Of a DNA stretch of 58,024 nucleotides, positions 35,171-44,467 are shown one piece after another. The notes below the pieces were generated by a model, which did no database searches, was not told where the DNA came from, and saw only the letters and a program-made list of their open reading frames with translations. The translations under genes were made by a program, and so were the position numbers. Source of the stretch: an uncultured Pelagibacteraceae bacterium (lineage in GTDB: Bacteria > Pseudomonadota > Alphaproteobacteria > Pelagibacterales > AG-422-B15); NCBI GenBank assembly GCA_902524795.1, contig CABZEU010000007.1, positions 1 to 58,024 on the forward strand, written 5' to 3'. Each line of letters opens with the position of its first letter. The first letter of the stretch is position 1.

Positions 35171-36370
35171 CTATTCGTATAGGTCTGCAGGTACCTTATT
35201 TCTTCTTTCAGGGTTAAAAAATTGCCTTTTAACTACCTTACATCGTGCCCATATTTTTCGGTACTCAAGTTCTTCAGGGTGATAAATTTCTGCAAATATG
35301 TTTTCTTTTATTTTTATTCCGTACGGTCTCTTGAGTGAAGCAAGTGCAATATTTTTTTTCATAATAGGAGACCATAAGGCTGCGGTTACAATTCCAATAT
35401 CCTCTTTTTTGCTGTTGTATATTACAGAACCATGTGCTGGCTTATCTCCATCTATATCCAAACCTACTAAACATCTTTCAGTAGTATTTTCTTCTTTTTC
35501 TTTTTTAAGTGCTTTCTTTCCAACAAAATATGAGTTTTTGTTTAAGTGCACAAGCCATCCCATTCCAATTTCATAAGGTGACCTCATTCTGGTCGGCCTT
35601 AATGAGTCTTCTGCGGCCATAAAGTCTGTATTGGTTTGAATAAATCCAGCTTCAATCCTAGTCATTTCGAGTGCATACATTCCAAAAGGTCTTAATTTTA
35701 ATTCCTTACCAGCAATTTCAATATTATCCCACGTCGTTTCTGCATTTTTTGGCTCAGTCCACAATTCATAACCCAAATCACCTGTAAATCCCGTACGTGA
35801 TATTAAAATATCGAAACCATCAATCTTATATTCTCTCATTTCAAAAGGTTTTAATGTTTCAAGATCTGTTGCTCCAAATTTTTTTAAAGTTGAACAGGAT
35901 GTTGGCCCTTGAATTGCTAGTGCAGCAATTGTATCTGTAACATCGGTAATTGTAACATCAAAACCATAAGCTGAGTCATTAAGCCAGTTATATATTTTAA
36001 CAGCACAGCAAAGCATAAATTTTGTTGAAGAAAATTTGAAAATAGTACCATCGTCGATTACCTTTCCATCTTCATTACACCAGATGATATAAGCTACTGT
36101 ATTGTCCTTCATTTTTGATAAATCTCTAGTAACTAAGTAATCAACAAATTGATGCGCATGATCTCCTATAATTTCATATTTGCCCATAGGGGTTAGATCC
36201 ATAACTGATGTTCCATTTCTTGCTGCTGTATATTCAAGCTCGGTAGTTGAGTATTCTGTAGGAACAGTATATCCATTCCAGTTATAATATTTGTTAGTTC
36301 GCGAAGCCAAACTGGTTCTTGAATGAAAAGGTGTTTTCTTTAAAGCTGAATATCTAAGATCTTGCGTCAT
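35171..36370 (-). CDS. GcvT-like aminomethyltransferase / folate-dependent demethylase
   Basis: A 399-residue protein of the glycine-cleavage T fold. Matching parts are SVMDLTPMGKYEIIGDHAHQFVDYL, the SRTGFTGDLGYELW motif and LEMTRIEAGF, all associated with tetrahydrofolate binding. There is no gcvH or gcvP nearby, so it is not the glycine-cleavage T protein; relatives include DMSP demethylase and the folate domains of dimethylglycine/sarcosine dehydrogenases. It abuts the PYROXD2-like gene directly. A likely role is to capture a one-carbon unit from a methylated substrate onto folate. Confidence 0.85.
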   Translation of the reverse strand: MTQDLRYSALKKTPFHSRTSLASRTNKYYNWNGYTVPTEYSTTELEYTAARNGTSVMDLTPMGKYEIIGDHAHQFVDYLVTRDLSKMKDNTVAYIIWCNEDGKVIDDGTIFKFSSTKFMLCCAVKIYNWLNDSAYGFDVTITDVTDTIAALAIQGPTSCSTLKKFGATDLETLKPFEMREYKIDGFDILISRTGFTGDLGYELWTEPKNAETTWDNIEIAGKELKLRPFGMYALEMTRIEAGFIQTNTDFMAAEDSLRPTRMRSPYEIGMGWLVHLNKNSYFVGKKALKKEKEENTTERCLVGLDIDGDKPAHGSVIYNSKKEDIGIVTAALWSPIMKKNIALASLKRPYGIKIKENIFAEIYHPEELEYRKIWARCKVVKRQFFNPERRNKVPADLYE

Positions 36371-37888
36371 TTAAAAATCATCCAAGACTGCTTTAGCAGC
36401 ATTTTTACCTGAAATGCCGGTTAAACCGCCACCTGGGTGTGTCCCAGCACCGCACATGAAAAGACCATCCAAATGTGTTTTATACTGTGAGGCTCCTGGA
36501 ATTGGGCGCATCATAAAAAGCTGATCAATTTGAATCTCACCATGATGCCAGTGCCCTCCTGATACATTATATTCTAATTCAATATCATCAGGGGTTAGTA
36601 ATTTCTTACGCTCAATGTATTCATTAATATTAGGAGCATATTTGCTAATTATTCTGATAATAGATTCAACGTAACTTTCCTTTATATTTTCCCACCCTTG
36701 ATAAGTTTTATATGGTGCATATTGCACTTGAATATCTAACTTTGGATTTTGATCAGAGTCTTTTTTTACACATATCTCAAGTGTTGGCTCTAGTGAAAGC
36801 TTATCAAACTTGCTTGGATTAAATGTTTCTTCAATATAATCAATAGATGGCGCAACAACCATTCTGCTGTCTAAATCATTGTCATCACAATTGTTAAAAC
36901 TAGGGAGCTTATCCAGCTCCAAAATGAGTTTGGCAACTCTTCCTTTGGAGCGATGGTGTTTGATTTTCCTCTTTACGTCAGTATCAAGGTTCTGAGAACC
37001 GAGCAGTGAAAAGTATGTTGAACGTGGATCTGCATTTGAAATAATTTTCTTAGCATACATTTTTTCACCATTTTTTAGCTCAACACCTACAGCGCAGTCA
37101 TTTTCAATAATACAATTTTTAACAGAAGCTGAAGTTTTTATTTCTACATTATTACTTTTGCATTTTTCAATTAAATGTTTAGTGAATTGGTCATTGCCGC
37201 CCTCTATTTGGAATATACCACCGAATAAAGAATTGTTATGGATAGCCATTCTATACAATAAGTTTATGAGAGAGCCTGGTGAACGCGGGCCTAAATTAGA
37301 GCCAATAACCGAGTCATGCGCTATCAATCCTTGAAGTAGTGTATTTTCAAAATTGTCTTCAAGTTCATCAGCTATATTTAGGCCAATCATTCTAGCAAAC
37401 TCATTAAAATTTTTCTTTCCTAATAACCTGACATTCAATCCAAGCTTAAAAAGTTTAAAATAGTCAGAAAAACTATTGTTCATTATTCGCGGAGGAGACG
37501 CCATCATGAAAGAACCTAAAGTTTTTGAGAATTTTGACATTTTTTCGTGAAAATCATTAAATCGGTCAGCATCATGAGAAGAAAATGTTGAGATAGATTT
37601 ATGATCAATGTGTTGATTGCCCACAAGTCGTATGTGTTGTCCAGTTTCAGATAAGGCAATTGTGGTCTTTGGTATGTAGTTTATTTGCATTCCACCAATC
37701 GAGCTTGAAACGGCAGATGTTACTGGAGGTACATAGTTGGTAATATCATTACTTACCATACCACCACATTCTTTTCGGGCTTCGCAGATTAACACTCTTT
37801 TGTTTTTTCTAGCGAGGACGTTTGCGCATACCAATCCATTATGACCTCCACCAATTATGATGGCATCAAAACTCGAATTGCCAGACAT
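36371..37888 (-). CDS. PYROXD2-like FAD oxidoreductase (phytoene-desaturase superfamily), copy 2
   Basis: A 505-residue flavoprotein with N-terminal FAD site IIIGGGHNGLVCANVLA (about 10-26), an internal ISNADPRSTY segment, and the C-terminal FMCGAGTHPGGGLTGISGKNAA. It belongs to the group often labelled phytoene dehydrogenase but closest to human PYROXD2; there are no carotenoid genes nearby, so a carotenoid role is unlikely. It overlaps its paralogue upstream by one base and abuts the GcvT-like gene, giving a three-gene operon. Confidence 0.87.
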   Translation of the reverse strand: MSGNSSFDAIIIGGGHNGLVCANVLARKNKRVLICEARKECGGMVSNDITNYVPPVTSAVSSSIGGMQINYIPKTTIALSETGQHIRLVGNQHIDHKSISTFSSHDADRFNDFHEKMSKFSKTLGSFMMASPPRIMNNSFSDYFKLFKLGLNVRLLGKKNFNEFARMIGLNIADELEDNFENTLLQGLIAHDSVIGSNLGPRSPGSLINLLYRMAIHNNSLFGGIFQIEGGNDQFTKHLIEKCKSNNVEIKTSASVKNCIIENDCAVGVELKNGEKMYAKKIISNADPRSTYFSLLGSQNLDTDVKRKIKHHRSKGRVAKLILELDKLPSFNNCDDNDLDSRMVVAPSIDYIEETFNPSKFDKLSLEPTLEICVKKDSDQNPKLDIQVQYAPYKTYQGWENIKESYVESIIRIISKYAPNINEYIERKKLLTPDDIELEYNVSGGHWHHGEIQIDQLFMMRPIPGASQYKTHLDGLFMCGAGTHPGGGLTGISGKNAAKAVLDDF

Positions 37889-39516
37889 TAATAATAATTT
37901 CCTTTTTGTGGAACATTCATGTCTAATAGAACTTCACGAGCTGCGTTAGCTCCTGGTGCACCCATTACACCTCCGCCTGGATGTGTTGAAGAGCTACACA
38001 TATACATATTTTTTAATGGAGTCCGATACTGCGCATATCCAGGAACTGGCCTATTGAACATTAATTGGTCCATGGTCAACTCTCCTTGAAAAATATTGCC
38101 CTCTGTCAGACCAACCTCGTTTTCTAATTCTAGTGGTGTACGTACCTCATAATGATTAATTAGGTCTTTAAAGTTAGGAGAAAACTCTGCAATACAATCA
38201 ACTATGTGTCTTCCAAATTCTTGCTTTCTCTCTTCATTCCAACCACCATTTGCAAGGTTAAATGGCACATACTGGATAAATACAGACATGTAATGTTTAC
38301 CTGGCTCGGCCATTGTAGGGTCACTTTTTGATGGAATGCACATATCAACATATGGATTACGAGACCATTCTCCCCTTTTCCAATCATCGTAAGCTCCTTC
38401 CATCTCTTCTATCGTTTCTGTGAAATGCATGTCTCCGCCGCCGCCTGGATCACCTTCAGGAATACAAGGAAATTCTGGTAAGCCATCTAATGCAATGTTT
38501 AATTTACCAGATGAACCCCTTATCTTAAAATTTTTAACACTTCGCACAAAATCATCTGGGAGGTCCTTCTCTTCAGTAATCTCTAAAAAAGTTCTTTTGA
38601 CATCAAGGTTGGAAACTATTTTCTTAGCATAGTATTCATCTCCATTTTGTGTAGCAACACCGATTGCTTTTCCATTTTTTGTAATAACATTTGTTACTTC
38701 GCTACTTGGTTTTACTTCTCCTCCATGATCTTTTAGACAACCCATCATTGCCTGAGTAATAGATCCCATTCCACCTCGTGCATATCCCCATGAACCAACT
38801 GATCCATCAACCTCACCCATGTAATGATGCAACAATACATAAGCTGATCCTGGCGAGCATGGGCCCAGAGCAGTTCCAATAATTGCGCTGCCAGCAAGGT
38901 GAGCTTTGGTAATTTCACTTTCAAAATATTCTTCTAAGTAATCTCTGATGCTCATCGTATAGAAGCGAATTGTGTCATAAATTTCTTTTTCTCCTAGTCC
39001 ACCTAATTCATCTTTTGCAGCAAAATGCTTTGCAAACTCCAGTGCTCCAAATAAATCTTTTGGTTTGAACGATGTTAAGTCAGGGGGCGTCATTTTAAGA
39101 AGAGGCTTAATAATTTTACATTGCCTGAGAACATCACGGCTATATCTTTCGTAAGCTTCTGCATCTTTATGAGAATGACGTCTAATAGAGTTGATGGTCA
39201 TATCATGATCATGATAATGAGTATAATAATCTCCATTTTTCATCATCGTTGCACTGCCTTCATAAGGAATAATTTGAAGTCCATATTTATAAAGTTCCAA
39301 GTCACGCATGATCTCAGGTCTTAATAAACTACAAACATAGGAACAATTTGAATATTTCCATCCAGGGTACAGTTCTCGACTCACCGCAGCACCGCCAATC
39401 CAATCATTTTTTTCTAAAACGACGACATCAAGACCAGCTTTAGCCATATAACTAGCTGCTGTTAAGCCATTATGGCCGGCTCCTACAACAATTACATCAT
39501 GAGTATTTTTTGGCAT
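37888..39516 (-). CDS. PYROXD2-like FAD oxidoreductase (phytoene-desaturase superfamily), copy 1
   Basis: A 542-residue paralogue of the next gene, with FAD site VIVVGAGHNGLTAASYMAKAG, VVLEKNDWIGGAAVSREL, and the C-terminal YMCSSSTHPGGGVMGAPGANAA. It is about 37 residues longer, with a glycine-rich GGGGDMHF insertion mid-protein. Tandem non-identical copies suggest a heteromer or two sequential steps. First gene of the operon, starting 34 bases from the TTGAA-N6-TTCAA palindrome and divergent from the TetR regulator. Confidence 0.87.
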   Translation of the reverse strand: MPKNTHDVIVVGAGHNGLTAASYMAKAGLDVVVLEKNDWIGGAAVSRELYPGWKYSNCSYVCSLLRPEIMRDLELYKYGLQIIPYEGSATMMKNGDYYTHYHDHDMTINSIRRHSHKDAEAYERYSRDVLRQCKIIKPLLKMTPPDLTSFKPKDLFGALEFAKHFAAKDELGGLGEKEIYDTIRFYTMSIRDYLEEYFESEITKAHLAGSAIIGTALGPCSPGSAYVLLHHYMGEVDGSVGSWGYARGGMGSITQAMMGCLKDHGGEVKPSSEVTNVITKNGKAIGVATQNGDEYYAKKIVSNLDVKRTFLEITEEKDLPDDFVRSVKNFKIRGSSGKLNIALDGLPEFPCIPEGDPGGGGDMHFTETIEEMEGAYDDWKRGEWSRNPYVDMCIPSKSDPTMAEPGKHYMSVFIQYVPFNLANGGWNEERKQEFGRHIVDCIAEFSPNFKDLINHYEVRTPLELENEVGLTEGNIFQGELTMDQLMFNRPVPGYAQYRTPLKNMYMCSSSTHPGGGVMGAPGANAAREVLLDMNVPQKGNYY

Positions 39517-39550
39517 AAAATGAACGAATATTGAATTTATATGATACCCA

Positions 39551-39570
39551 TATTGAATGATTATTCAATA
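39551..39570. promoter_or_regulatory. Palindromic operator candidate between the PYROXD2-like operon and the TetR gene
   Basis: TATTGAAT-GATT-ATTCAATA: 8-base perfect arms with a four-base spacer, roughly midway between the start at 39516 (minus) and the TetR start at 39612 (plus). It shares TTGAA-N6-TTCAA with the site at 35121-35138. Size and position are those of a typical TetR autoregulatory operator. Confidence 0.7.
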
Positions 39571-39611
39571 CAAAACTACCATTATGATTAAACTTTGTGT
39601 ATGGTTCTTTT

Positions 39612-40256
39612 ATGAATATAAATCCCAAAAAAATTAGTAACCCTCAACTGAAAGAACAGGAATTTTCAATCAATCATCAAAAGCTAATTGACGCAACAAT
39701 TGAAACTATAGCCAAAAAAGGTCTCGCAGATACGACAATTGCGCAAGTAGCTAAGAAAGCAATGGTATCACAAGGTTATGCAAATTTTAGATTTAAATCT
39801 AAAGAAAATCTTTTACTTAGTTCACTAAAATTTCTATCAGATGAATATAAAAATTCTTGGCAACGAATATTCGAAGATAATAACTTAGATCCAGTTGGAA
39901 GAGTAGTTAAAATAATTGAAAATGATTTTAGTAGTAAAATTGCAAGTAGAAATAAAATTGCAGTCTGGGTATCGTTTTATAGTGAAGTAAAATTTCGTCC
40001 TTCTTATTTAACAATCTGTCAAAAGCAAGATGAAATATATTCATCTCAGATGGAAAAGTTAATTAAAGAATTAAATTTTTTAACTGATCAGACTTTTCTG
40101 ACGCCAAGAGAAATAAGTGAGACTTATCTTTCAATGGTAGACGGATTATGGCAAAGAATTTTATTTGATCCTAAAATGTACTCACATGTATTTTGCAAAG
40201 GACTAATAAAAAAATACTTTAAAAATATTTATACAGATGAAAAACGGTTTGTGTGA
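39612..40256 (+). CDS. TetR/AcrR-family transcriptional regulator
   Basis: A one-domain-plus-ligand-domain repressor of about 214 residues. The N-terminal helix-turn-helix covers TTIAQVAKKAMVSQGYANFRFKSKENLL, reminiscent of BetI (STG..SHYF.GK), followed by a helical ligand domain. A GTG at 39597 would add five residues; I prefer the ATG at 39612 because it leaves the HTH at the usual distance from the N-terminus. It overlaps the MFS gene (GTGA). The palindrome in front of it and the matching one at 35121 are probable targets; an amine or metabolite would be the inducer. Confidence 0.88.
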   Translation: MNINPKKISNPQLKEQEFSINHQKLIDATIETIAKKGLADTTIAQVAKKAMVSQGYANFRFKSKENLLLSSLKFLSDEYKNSWQRIFEDNNLDPVGRVVKIIENDFSSKIASRNKIAVWVSFYSEVKFRPSYLTICQKQDEIYSSQMEKLIKELNFLTDQTFLTPREISETYLSMVDGLWQRILFDPKMYSHVFCKGLIKKYFKNIYTDEKRFV

Positions 40257-41410
40257 TCTCAACTTTTCAATCTATACTTGGAAGTAATTATAAAACGTAT
40301 ATTGTTTTATTTTTATGTGCTCTTATAATTGGCATAAAGCTTGGAACTCTTATTCCCTTACTATCATTAATACTTGAGTCAAGAGGTTTCAGTAATACAC
40401 AAATTGGATTAAATGTTGTCGCTCAACCATTGGCGGTAATTTTATTTGTGAGAATTACACCAATCATTATTCATGCAATTGGTTTATCCAGATCAATAGT
40501 CATTGCTCAAATAGTTACAATTATTTTATATTTTACATTTCCTATATTTGAAAGTTTAACTGCGTGGTTCATTATTCGGTTCCTTATTGGATTTGCTGGT
40601 GCACTTGCATGGAATGCTTTTGATACTTGGATGTTATCGATGGCCAATGATTCAAATCGCGGTAAAATAGTCACAATATACAATACGGTATTTATAATTG
40701 GGCTTGCAATAGGTCCTCTTGTTATATCTTTAACAGGTATCGAAGGATGGTTTCCATTTATTGTAATTGCATCAATGTCATTTATAGCAATTATTCCACT
40801 CATAACACTTGATATAGCAGATCAAGAATTACCTGAGAAAAAATCTCTTCCAATTTTAGCAACAATTATAGCCGCACCAACTATTTTTGGAGCAGCAATA
40901 CTGTGTGGATTGGACGATGTTATGTTCGTATCGTTTTTTCCAATCTTTATGATAAAGAACCAGTTTTCACAAGACATTGCTCTTCAGTTTATCACTATTA
41001 CCTTGATTGGTGGTGTCATATGTCAGCCACTAATTGGTATTTTACTTGATAGGATGAATAAGAGACTACTCATGAATATTGCTGTCTTCTGTACCTTTGT
41101 TTGTCCAATAATTATAGGTGTTTTCCTAGGAAACTTCTATTTAGTGGCATTAAGCTGCTTTGTTTGGGGAGGAGCAGCTAGTGGTATATTCTCAATATCA
41201 CTTACAATGTTAGGAGAAAGATATACCGCTTCACAAGTTGCAGGTGCAACAGCAATATTGGTGATGGTTTTTGAGTGTGGTTCTTTAATTGGTCCGCTGA
41301 TTGGGGGAAGAGTTATGGATATTTTTGGTCCTTTTGGTTTTATATATACAATTGTATTTTTTACTTTTACTTTCTTAATGATTTCAATTTATAGAACTAT
41401 AAGAAACTAG
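40253..41410 (+). CDS. MFS transporter
   Basis: A 385-residue membrane protein with about twelve hydrophobic segments in two halves. The N-half has GFSNTQIGLNVVAQPLA and the AFDTWMLSMANDSNRGKIVTIYNTVFIIGLAIGPL segment typical of the YbfB/UMF-type MFS group. The GTG start overlaps the TetR stop, so the regulator and transporter are co-translated. It may export or import a compound linked to the cluster; direction not predictable. Confidence 0.85.
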   Translation: MISTFQSILGSNYKTYIVLFLCALIIGIKLGTLIPLLSLILESRGFSNTQIGLNVVAQPLAVILFVRITPIIIHAIGLSRSIVIAQIVTIILYFTFPIFESLTAWFIIRFLIGFAGALAWNAFDTWMLSMANDSNRGKIVTIYNTVFIIGLAIGPLVISLTGIEGWFPFIVIASMSFIAIIPLITLDIADQELPEKKSLPILATIIAAPTIFGAAILCGLDDVMFVSFFPIFMIKNQFSQDIALQFITITLIGGVICQPLIGILLDRMNKRLLMNIAVFCTFVCPIIIGVFLGNFYLVALSCFVWGGAASGIFSISLTMLGERYTASQVAGATAILVMVFECGSLIGPLIGGRVMDIFGPFGFIYTIVFFTFTFLMISIYRTIRN

Positions 41411-41412
41411 AA

Positions 41413-41859
41413 ATGACAGAAAATATTAAAAGAGCAACCACAGAATACTCTGATATGATCGGGGAGGTTTTTAATTTGTATCGAGTCTTTTATAACCAGG
41501 AGTCAAATGTTGAAATTGCACAAAAGTATATCAAGCAGAGACTTGAGAATAATGAATCAATTATTTTTTTTCAGGAGGAAGAGGGCACTTGTGCAGGTTT
41601 CACGCAATTATATCCTACTTTTGACTCAGTGAATGTAAGAAAAAAAATTGTTCTATACGACTTATTTGTTAGAGAAGAATTTAGAAGAAAAGGTATAGCT
41701 AAGTCTTTAATGGATGCTGCTAAAAATTATGCGACTGAGAATAAATTTGGCTCCATAGAGCTTTCAACAAATAAAGCTAATATACCTGGCCAATCTCTAT
41801 ATGAGTCACTTGGATATGTTAGGGATAATGAATTCTATAGTTACGATTTAGAAATATGA
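41413..41859 (+). CDS. GNAT-family N-acetyltransferase
   Basis: A 148-residue acetyltransferase with the acetyl-CoA loop VREEFRRKGIAKSLM (R-R-K-G-I-A) and the closing NIPGQSLYESLGYVRDNEFYSY motif (usual A..LYE..GF), close to diamine- or aminoglycoside-like GNAT members. It follows the MFS gene by two bases, so TetR-MFS-GNAT form one transcript. An amine acetylation role would fit the neighbourhood. Its 3' end overlaps the opposite-strand aminotransferase by 19 bases. Confidence 0.85.
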   Translation: MTENIKRATTEYSDMIGEVFNLYRVFYNQESNVEIAQKYIKQRLENNESIIFFQEEEGTCAGFTQLYPTFDSVNVRKKIVLYDLFVREEFRRKGIAKSLMDAAKNYATENKFGSIELSTNKANIPGQSLYESLGYVRDNEFYSYDLEI

Positions 41860-43208
41860 TTATGTGTTTGATCTAAAGATTTTTTTAGTTTTGCACATAA
41901 TTCATCCACATGAGAGTTATTAAAGATTAGAGGTGGACAGAAAATCATACCATCTCTGACAGCTCTCATTACTAAGCCATTTTCTATACAGTAATCTCTA
42001 CATATTGTTCCAACAACACCCGTATCTTCAAACATTTCCATCTTTTCTTTGTCTTTAACTAATTCAACAGCTCCTATAAAACTTTTCATCCTGACTTCTC
42101 CAACTAACGGATGTTTTTCAATCTCGCGCATTTGTTGCTCTAGATAAATCGATACTTGTCGTGATTGCTCAATAAGATTTTCTTCTTTAATAACTCTAAG
42201 ATTTTCAAGACTTACAGCGCACGCTACTGGATGACCTGAATATGTATAGCCATGATAAAACTCTCCACCTTCATTGATAATTGTATCACTAACACGGTCT
42301 CCAATCATGATGCCTGATAGTGGTATGTAGCCTGAAGTTATGCCTTTGGCCATAGTGATGATATCAGGTTTGATATTATACGTGTCAGATCCGAACCAAT
42401 TACCTGTTCTTCCAAATCCACAAATAACTTCATCAACTACAAGAAGAATATCATACTGATTACATATCTCTTGAACTCTAGGCCAGTAAGAGTCTGGCGG
42501 AATGATTACACCCCCAGCGCCTTGGATTGGCTCACCAATAAATGCTGCCACATTATCAGCACCTATTTCATTGATCTTTTCTTCAATTTTATTTGCAGCA
42601 AAAGTTCCAAAATCCTCATGGGACATCTCGTTTCCGTATTTATACCAATAAGGTGGCAAGACATGTTCAAAACCTGGCATCATATCGCCTTGCGCATGCA
42701 TTGCAGTCATCCCTCCAAGGCTCATGCCTGTCATTGTACTACCATGATAAGCAAACTCTCTGCTTATAAAAGTTTTCTTATGTGGCTTACCTTTTAGATC
42801 CCAATACCTTCTCACCATTCTTACAACTGTGTCGTTGGCTTCTGAACCACTTGATGAAAAGAATGCATGATTTAAATCATGAGGACTTAACTCTGCTAAT
42901 TCTCTTGCTAGCTCGATTGATGGGGGCGTCGCAGTTTTAAAAAAAGAATTATAATATGGAAGCTCTTGCATTTGCTTATATGCAACTTCAGCAAGATTTT
43001 TTCTCCCATAGCCGACATTAACACACCAAAGTCCAGACATTGCATCCAATAGCTGCTTATCATCAGATGTAGTCAGGTGTACACCGTCTGCCTTTGTTAC
43101 AATGATACTTCCCTCTTCAGCAAGTGACTTATAGTCAGTAAAGGGATGGAGGTGGTGTTTGGTATCAATTTCCTGCCATTGTTTAGTAGTTCTATTTAGA
43201 TATGCCAT
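41841..43208 (-). CDS. Class III aminotransferase, SpuC-like (diamine/omega-amino acid:pyruvate)
   Basis: A 455-residue PLP enzyme with K288 (MAKGITSGYIP), D259 (VVDEVICGFGRTG) and the phosphate loop SSSGSEANDTVVR. The N-terminal segments HHLHPFTDYKSL and DAMSGLWCVNVGYGR match putrescine-pyruvate aminotransferase (SpuC) closely. It likely deaminates a diamine or omega-amino acid. It lies four bases after the glutaryl-CoA dehydrogenase-like gene on the same strand, so the pair could act in a C5 (cadaverine / 5-aminovalerate) route. Confidence 0.89.
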   Translation of the reverse strand: MAYLNRTTKQWQEIDTKHHLHPFTDYKSLAEEGSIIVTKADGVHLTTSDDKQLLDAMSGLWCVNVGYGRKNLAEVAYKQMQELPYYNSFFKTATPPSIELARELAELSPHDLNHAFFSSSGSEANDTVVRMVRRYWDLKGKPHKKTFISREFAYHGSTMTGMSLGGMTAMHAQGDMMPGFEHVLPPYWYKYGNEMSHEDFGTFAANKIEEKINEIGADNVAAFIGEPIQGAGGVIIPPDSYWPRVQEICNQYDILLVVDEVICGFGRTGNWFGSDTYNIKPDIITMAKGITSGYIPLSGIMIGDRVSDTIINEGGEFYHGYTYSGHPVACAVSLENLRVIKEENLIEQSRQVSIYLEQQMREIEKHPLVGEVRMKSFIGAVELVKDKEKMEMFEDTGVVGTICRDYCIENGLVMRAVRDGMIFCPPLIFNNSHVDELCAKLKKSLDQTHNHISKS

Positions 43209-43212
43209 AATT

Positions 43213-44418
43213 TTATTTAAATGCCTGGATCCCTGTAAGATTTCTTCCCATTATCAATGTGTGAACATCGTGTGTTCCTTCATAAGTTTTCACAGTTTCT
43301 AAGTTAACCATGTGTCTCATGACATGATACTCATCTGAAATACCGTTGCCACCTAAAATATCTCTGGCGTTACGACATATTTCCAAACTTTTATAAACAT
43401 TATTTCTTTTGATTAAGCTTACCATATTGCTGTCAGATTGACCTTTATCCATAAGACGTCCGACTCTTAATGCGGCCTCCAACCCTAAAGCAATTTCCGT
43501 TTGCATATCTACTAATTTAGACTGAACTAACTGTGTCCCCGCAATCGGCTTCCCAAACATTTTTCTATCTAGAGCATATTGTCTTGCGGTTGCCAGACAA
43601 AATTCAGCTGCTCCAATTGCACCCCATGAAATTCCATAACGAGCACTATTTAAACATTGAAAAGGTCCGCTTAAACCTGTTGTTTTGGCTAAAATTTTGT
43701 CTTCAGGGCAAAATACATTTTCCATAATTACTTGTCCTGTTGCCGATGCCCTTAGCGATAATTTTCCTTCTATCTTCGGAGTAGAAAGACCTTTTGACTC
43801 TCTATCAACAATGAAACCTCTAATCACATTTTCTTCATCCTTAGCCCAAATAATTATTACATCAGCATAAGGCGCATTACTGATCCATGTTTTTGTTCCA
43901 TTTAGTTCATATCCACCTTTTACTTTTACCGCTTTCGTTTTCATGGCGCCTGGATCACTACCAGCATCTGGCTCGGTTAATCCAAAACTACCTATCAATT
44001 CTCCTTTTGCTAGTTTCGGTAGATAATGTTCTTTTTGTTCATCGCTTCCAAATTTATGTACAGGGTACATTACCAAACTAGTTTGAACTGACATGATAGA
44101 TCGATACGCACTGTCGATTTTTTCTATCTCACGAGTAATTAGTCCATAGGAGACATAATTACTCCCCGCACATCCATAACCATCTAGATACGATCCAAGA
44201 AGACCCAGTTCTCCCATTTCAGTAAAGATTTCCCTACTAAAATTCTCATTTCTATTGTCATCAATTATTCTTGGAAGCAATTTTTCTTTACAGTATGCTC
44301 GCACTGTTGATTGCAATATTTTTTCTTCAGCTGAAAGTTGATCATCTAAATTAAGAATATCATCCCAAGCAGAGAGAGACTTTATTTCAGTTTCTTTATT
44401 TTGAATATTAATAACCAT
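43213..44418 (-). CDS. gcdH: Glutaryl-CoA dehydrogenase (acyl-CoA dehydrogenase family)
   Basis: A 401-residue FAD acyl-CoA dehydrogenase. [66 protein letters not shown] and the catalytic-base segment [15 protein letters not shown] (E380) match GcdH, which oxidises and decarboxylates glutaryl-CoA to crotonyl-CoA, the end of lysine and cadaverine breakdown. First in a two-gene operon with the SpuC-like aminotransferase. Divergent from the PuuD-like gene. Confidence 0.9.
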   Translation of the reverse strand: MVINIQNKETEIKSLSAWDDILNLDDQLSAEEKILQSTVRAYCKEKLLPRIIDDNRNENFSREIFTEMGELGLLGSYLDGYGCAGSNYVSYGLITREIEKIDSAYRSIMSVQTSLVMYPVHKFGSDEQKEHYLPKLAKGELIGSFGLTEPDAGSDPGAMKTKAVKVKGGYELNGTKTWISNAPYADVIIIWAKDEENVIRGFIVDRESKGLSTPKIEGKLSLRASATGQVIMENVFCPEDKILAKTTGLSGPFQCLNSARYGISWGAIGAAEFCLATARQYALDRKMFGKPIAGTQLVQSKLVDMQTEIALGLEAALRVGRLMDKGQSDSNMVSLIKRNNVYKSLEICRNARDILGGNGISDEYHVMRHMVNLETVKTYEGTHDVHTLIMGRNLTGIQAFK

Positions 44419-44467
44419 TAAAATTGTTATATGATATTATGGTAATACTAGTAAACTAATTTCTTTT

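Noticed and set aside
35171..36370. Calling the GcvT-like protein DMSP demethylase (DmdA)
   Set aside because: Same fold and plausible for a marine bacterium, but the neighbours (PYROXD2-like, amine genes) point to N-methyl rather than S-methyl substrates and I cannot verify DmdA-specific residues by eye.
36371..39516. Carotenoid biosynthesis (phytoene desaturases)
   Set aside because: No crtB, crtE or other carotenoid gene nearby; sequence features fit the PYROXD2-like branch.
39612..40256. Naming the TetR regulator BetI
   Set aside because: The HTH resembles BetI, but no betA/betB choline genes are present, so the specific name is not supported.
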